From Bacillus sp. AFS029637 (lineage in GTDB: Bacteria; Bacillota; Bacilli; Bacillales; Bacillaceae_G): a stretch of DNA of 55,984 nucleotides. The notes below the pieces were generated by a model. That model was given only the letters and a program-made list of their open reading frames with translations, ran no database searches and had not been told where the DNA came from. The DNA is taken from the NCBI RefSeq assembly GCF_002584985.1, contig NZ_NUPZ01000024.1, positions 99,194 through 155,177 of the forward strand. Direction: 5' to 3'. Below are positions 55,317 to 55,984 of this stretch, in pieces. How positions within the stretch are numbered: the first letter of the stretch is position 1; each line of letters opens with the position of its first letter. Both the position numbers and the translations under genes were made by a program.

Positions 55317-55964
55317 TTGAAGAAGAAGTTACATCAATATGAGATAATGTGTATCGGTTTATTACTTGCTGTATTTAGTATTATTGCTTGGCGCGTACAT
55401 GCAGGTGGCGTTACAGTGATGGATACATATGTCCATGGATTGGTAAAAGGGTTACAGACAGAAGGCTCACTTACATTTTTCTCATATTTTACAAAGATGG
55501 GATCTGAGATTGGGATCATAACTACGCTCGTTATAAGTTTGCTCGTTTTTTGGAAGAAGCGTTATTATGCTGCGATGATTGTGTATCCAGTAGGTATTTT
55601 AGTAACGCATCTTGTGAATAAAGGGATTAAAGAAATTGTGAAAAGGGACCGTCCGTCATTAAATGAAGCGCTAGATGCACTTGGATATAGTTTCCCTAGT
55701 GGGCATGCAATGCTATCCATTATGACATTCGGATTTCTTGCTTATATCATTGCTGCAAATTTGAAGAGTGTAACGGGGAAATATGTCATAACGATTTTGC
55801 TAAGTATATTAATCATATTGATTGGATTAAGTCGAATTATTTTAAATGTACATTATCCAACTGATATTTTAGCTGGTTACTGTTTCGGTGGCATTTTATT
55901 AATTATAGCAATTTATTTTCATCGCTTGCTTACCGAAAGGCTTGGGCTTAATAACGAGAGATAG
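55317..55964 (+). CDS. PAP2-family membrane phosphatase
   Basis: A 215-residue six-helix membrane phosphatase. The three motifs are KEIVKRDRPS (KxxxxxxRP), SFPSGHAML (PSGH) and SRIILNVHYPTDIL (SRxxxxxHxxxD), all intact. Family members dephosphorylate undecaprenyl pyrophosphate, phosphatidylglycerol phosphate or phosphatidic acid; the length and layout fit BcrC/YodM-like enzymes, but the substrate is undecided. TTG start at 55317 behind AGGAGG. Confidence 0.88.
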   Translation: MKKKLHQYEIMCIGLLLAVFSIIAWRVHAGGVTVMDTYVHGLVKGLQTEGSLTFFSYFTKMGSEIGIITTLVISLLVFWKKRYYAAMIVYPVGILVTHLVNKGIKEIVKRDRPSLNEALDALGYSFPSGHAMLSIMTFGFLAYIIAANLKSVTGKYVITILLSILIILIGLSRIILNVHYPTDILAGYCFGGILLIIAIYFHRLLTERLGLNNER

Positions 55965-55984
55965 AAAAACGTCTAAAAAAACTA

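Overview
The window is a chromosomal segment of a Bacillus cereus group bacterium (B. cereus, B. thuringiensis, B. anthracis or a close relative; the sequence alone does not settle which). The evidence is a CotY/ExsY-type exosporium protein, an immune inhibitor A metalloprotease, a sipW-tasA-(BC_1280-like)-calY-sinR-sinI-inhA1 block, a B. anthracis-type coenzyme A-disulfide reductase, a bcr-like intergenic repeat, low GC, and frequent TTG/GTG starts behind strong GGAGG sites.

Layout. 1-4.6 kb: cotY, then yjcD, yjcF, yjcG and yjcH on the minus strand, the same neighbourhood as in B. subtilis. 4.7-8.3 kb: an EamA transporter, a small PH-like membrane protein, an Ig-like-fold protein and the proline transporter putP. 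8.5-15.5 kb: the complete tryptophan operon trpEGDCFBA, behind two tandem T-box riboswitches that both read UGG. 15.5-24.3 kb: a lactate-permease family transporter, a YukJ-like protein, an M50-type membrane protease facing two zinc-ribbon membrane proteins (one TcaA/YARHG type), a small beta-rich protein, coenzyme A-disulfide reductase and a DUF3908-like protein. 24.4-30.5 kb: a SAM methyltransferase, then a three-gene thiazole/oxazole-modified microcin (TOMM) maturation operon (ThiF-like F protein, fused C-YcaO cyclodehydratase, SagB-type dehydrogenase). This matches the heterocycloanthracin family of the B. cereus group; no precursor peptide is in the window. 30.5-34.9 kb: odhAB, the E1 and E2 of 2-oxoglutarate dehydrogenase.

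34.9-41.6 kb is a patchwork of short membrane proteins, lipoproteins, gene remnants, an IS3-like scrap, a lone tRNA-Val(GAC) without encoded CCA, and a broken two-CxxC zinc-finger gene. 41.7-43 kb: a D-Ala-D-Ala carboxypeptidase. 43-49.7 kb: the biofilm fibre region. The signal peptidase SipW processes TasA and CalY, a repeat-rich accessory protein lies between them, SinR and SinI form the switch, and InhA1 follows. Three 16-bp palindromes of the SinR type lie at or near the promoters of sipW, the accessory gene and calY. 49.8-55.3 kb: an aldehyde dehydrogenase whose leader contains the bcr-like repeat, then the spermidine/putrescine ABC transporter potABCD. The window ends with a PAP2-family phosphatase.

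The most system-like item beyond ordinary metabolism is the TOMM operon with its unlinked substrate. The trp tandem T-box, the SinR operator set and the decayed zone around the tRNA come next. Most of the rest is conserved core genome. No clearly novel multi-gene system was found, and all functions are assigned by recognition of motifs and families, without database searches.
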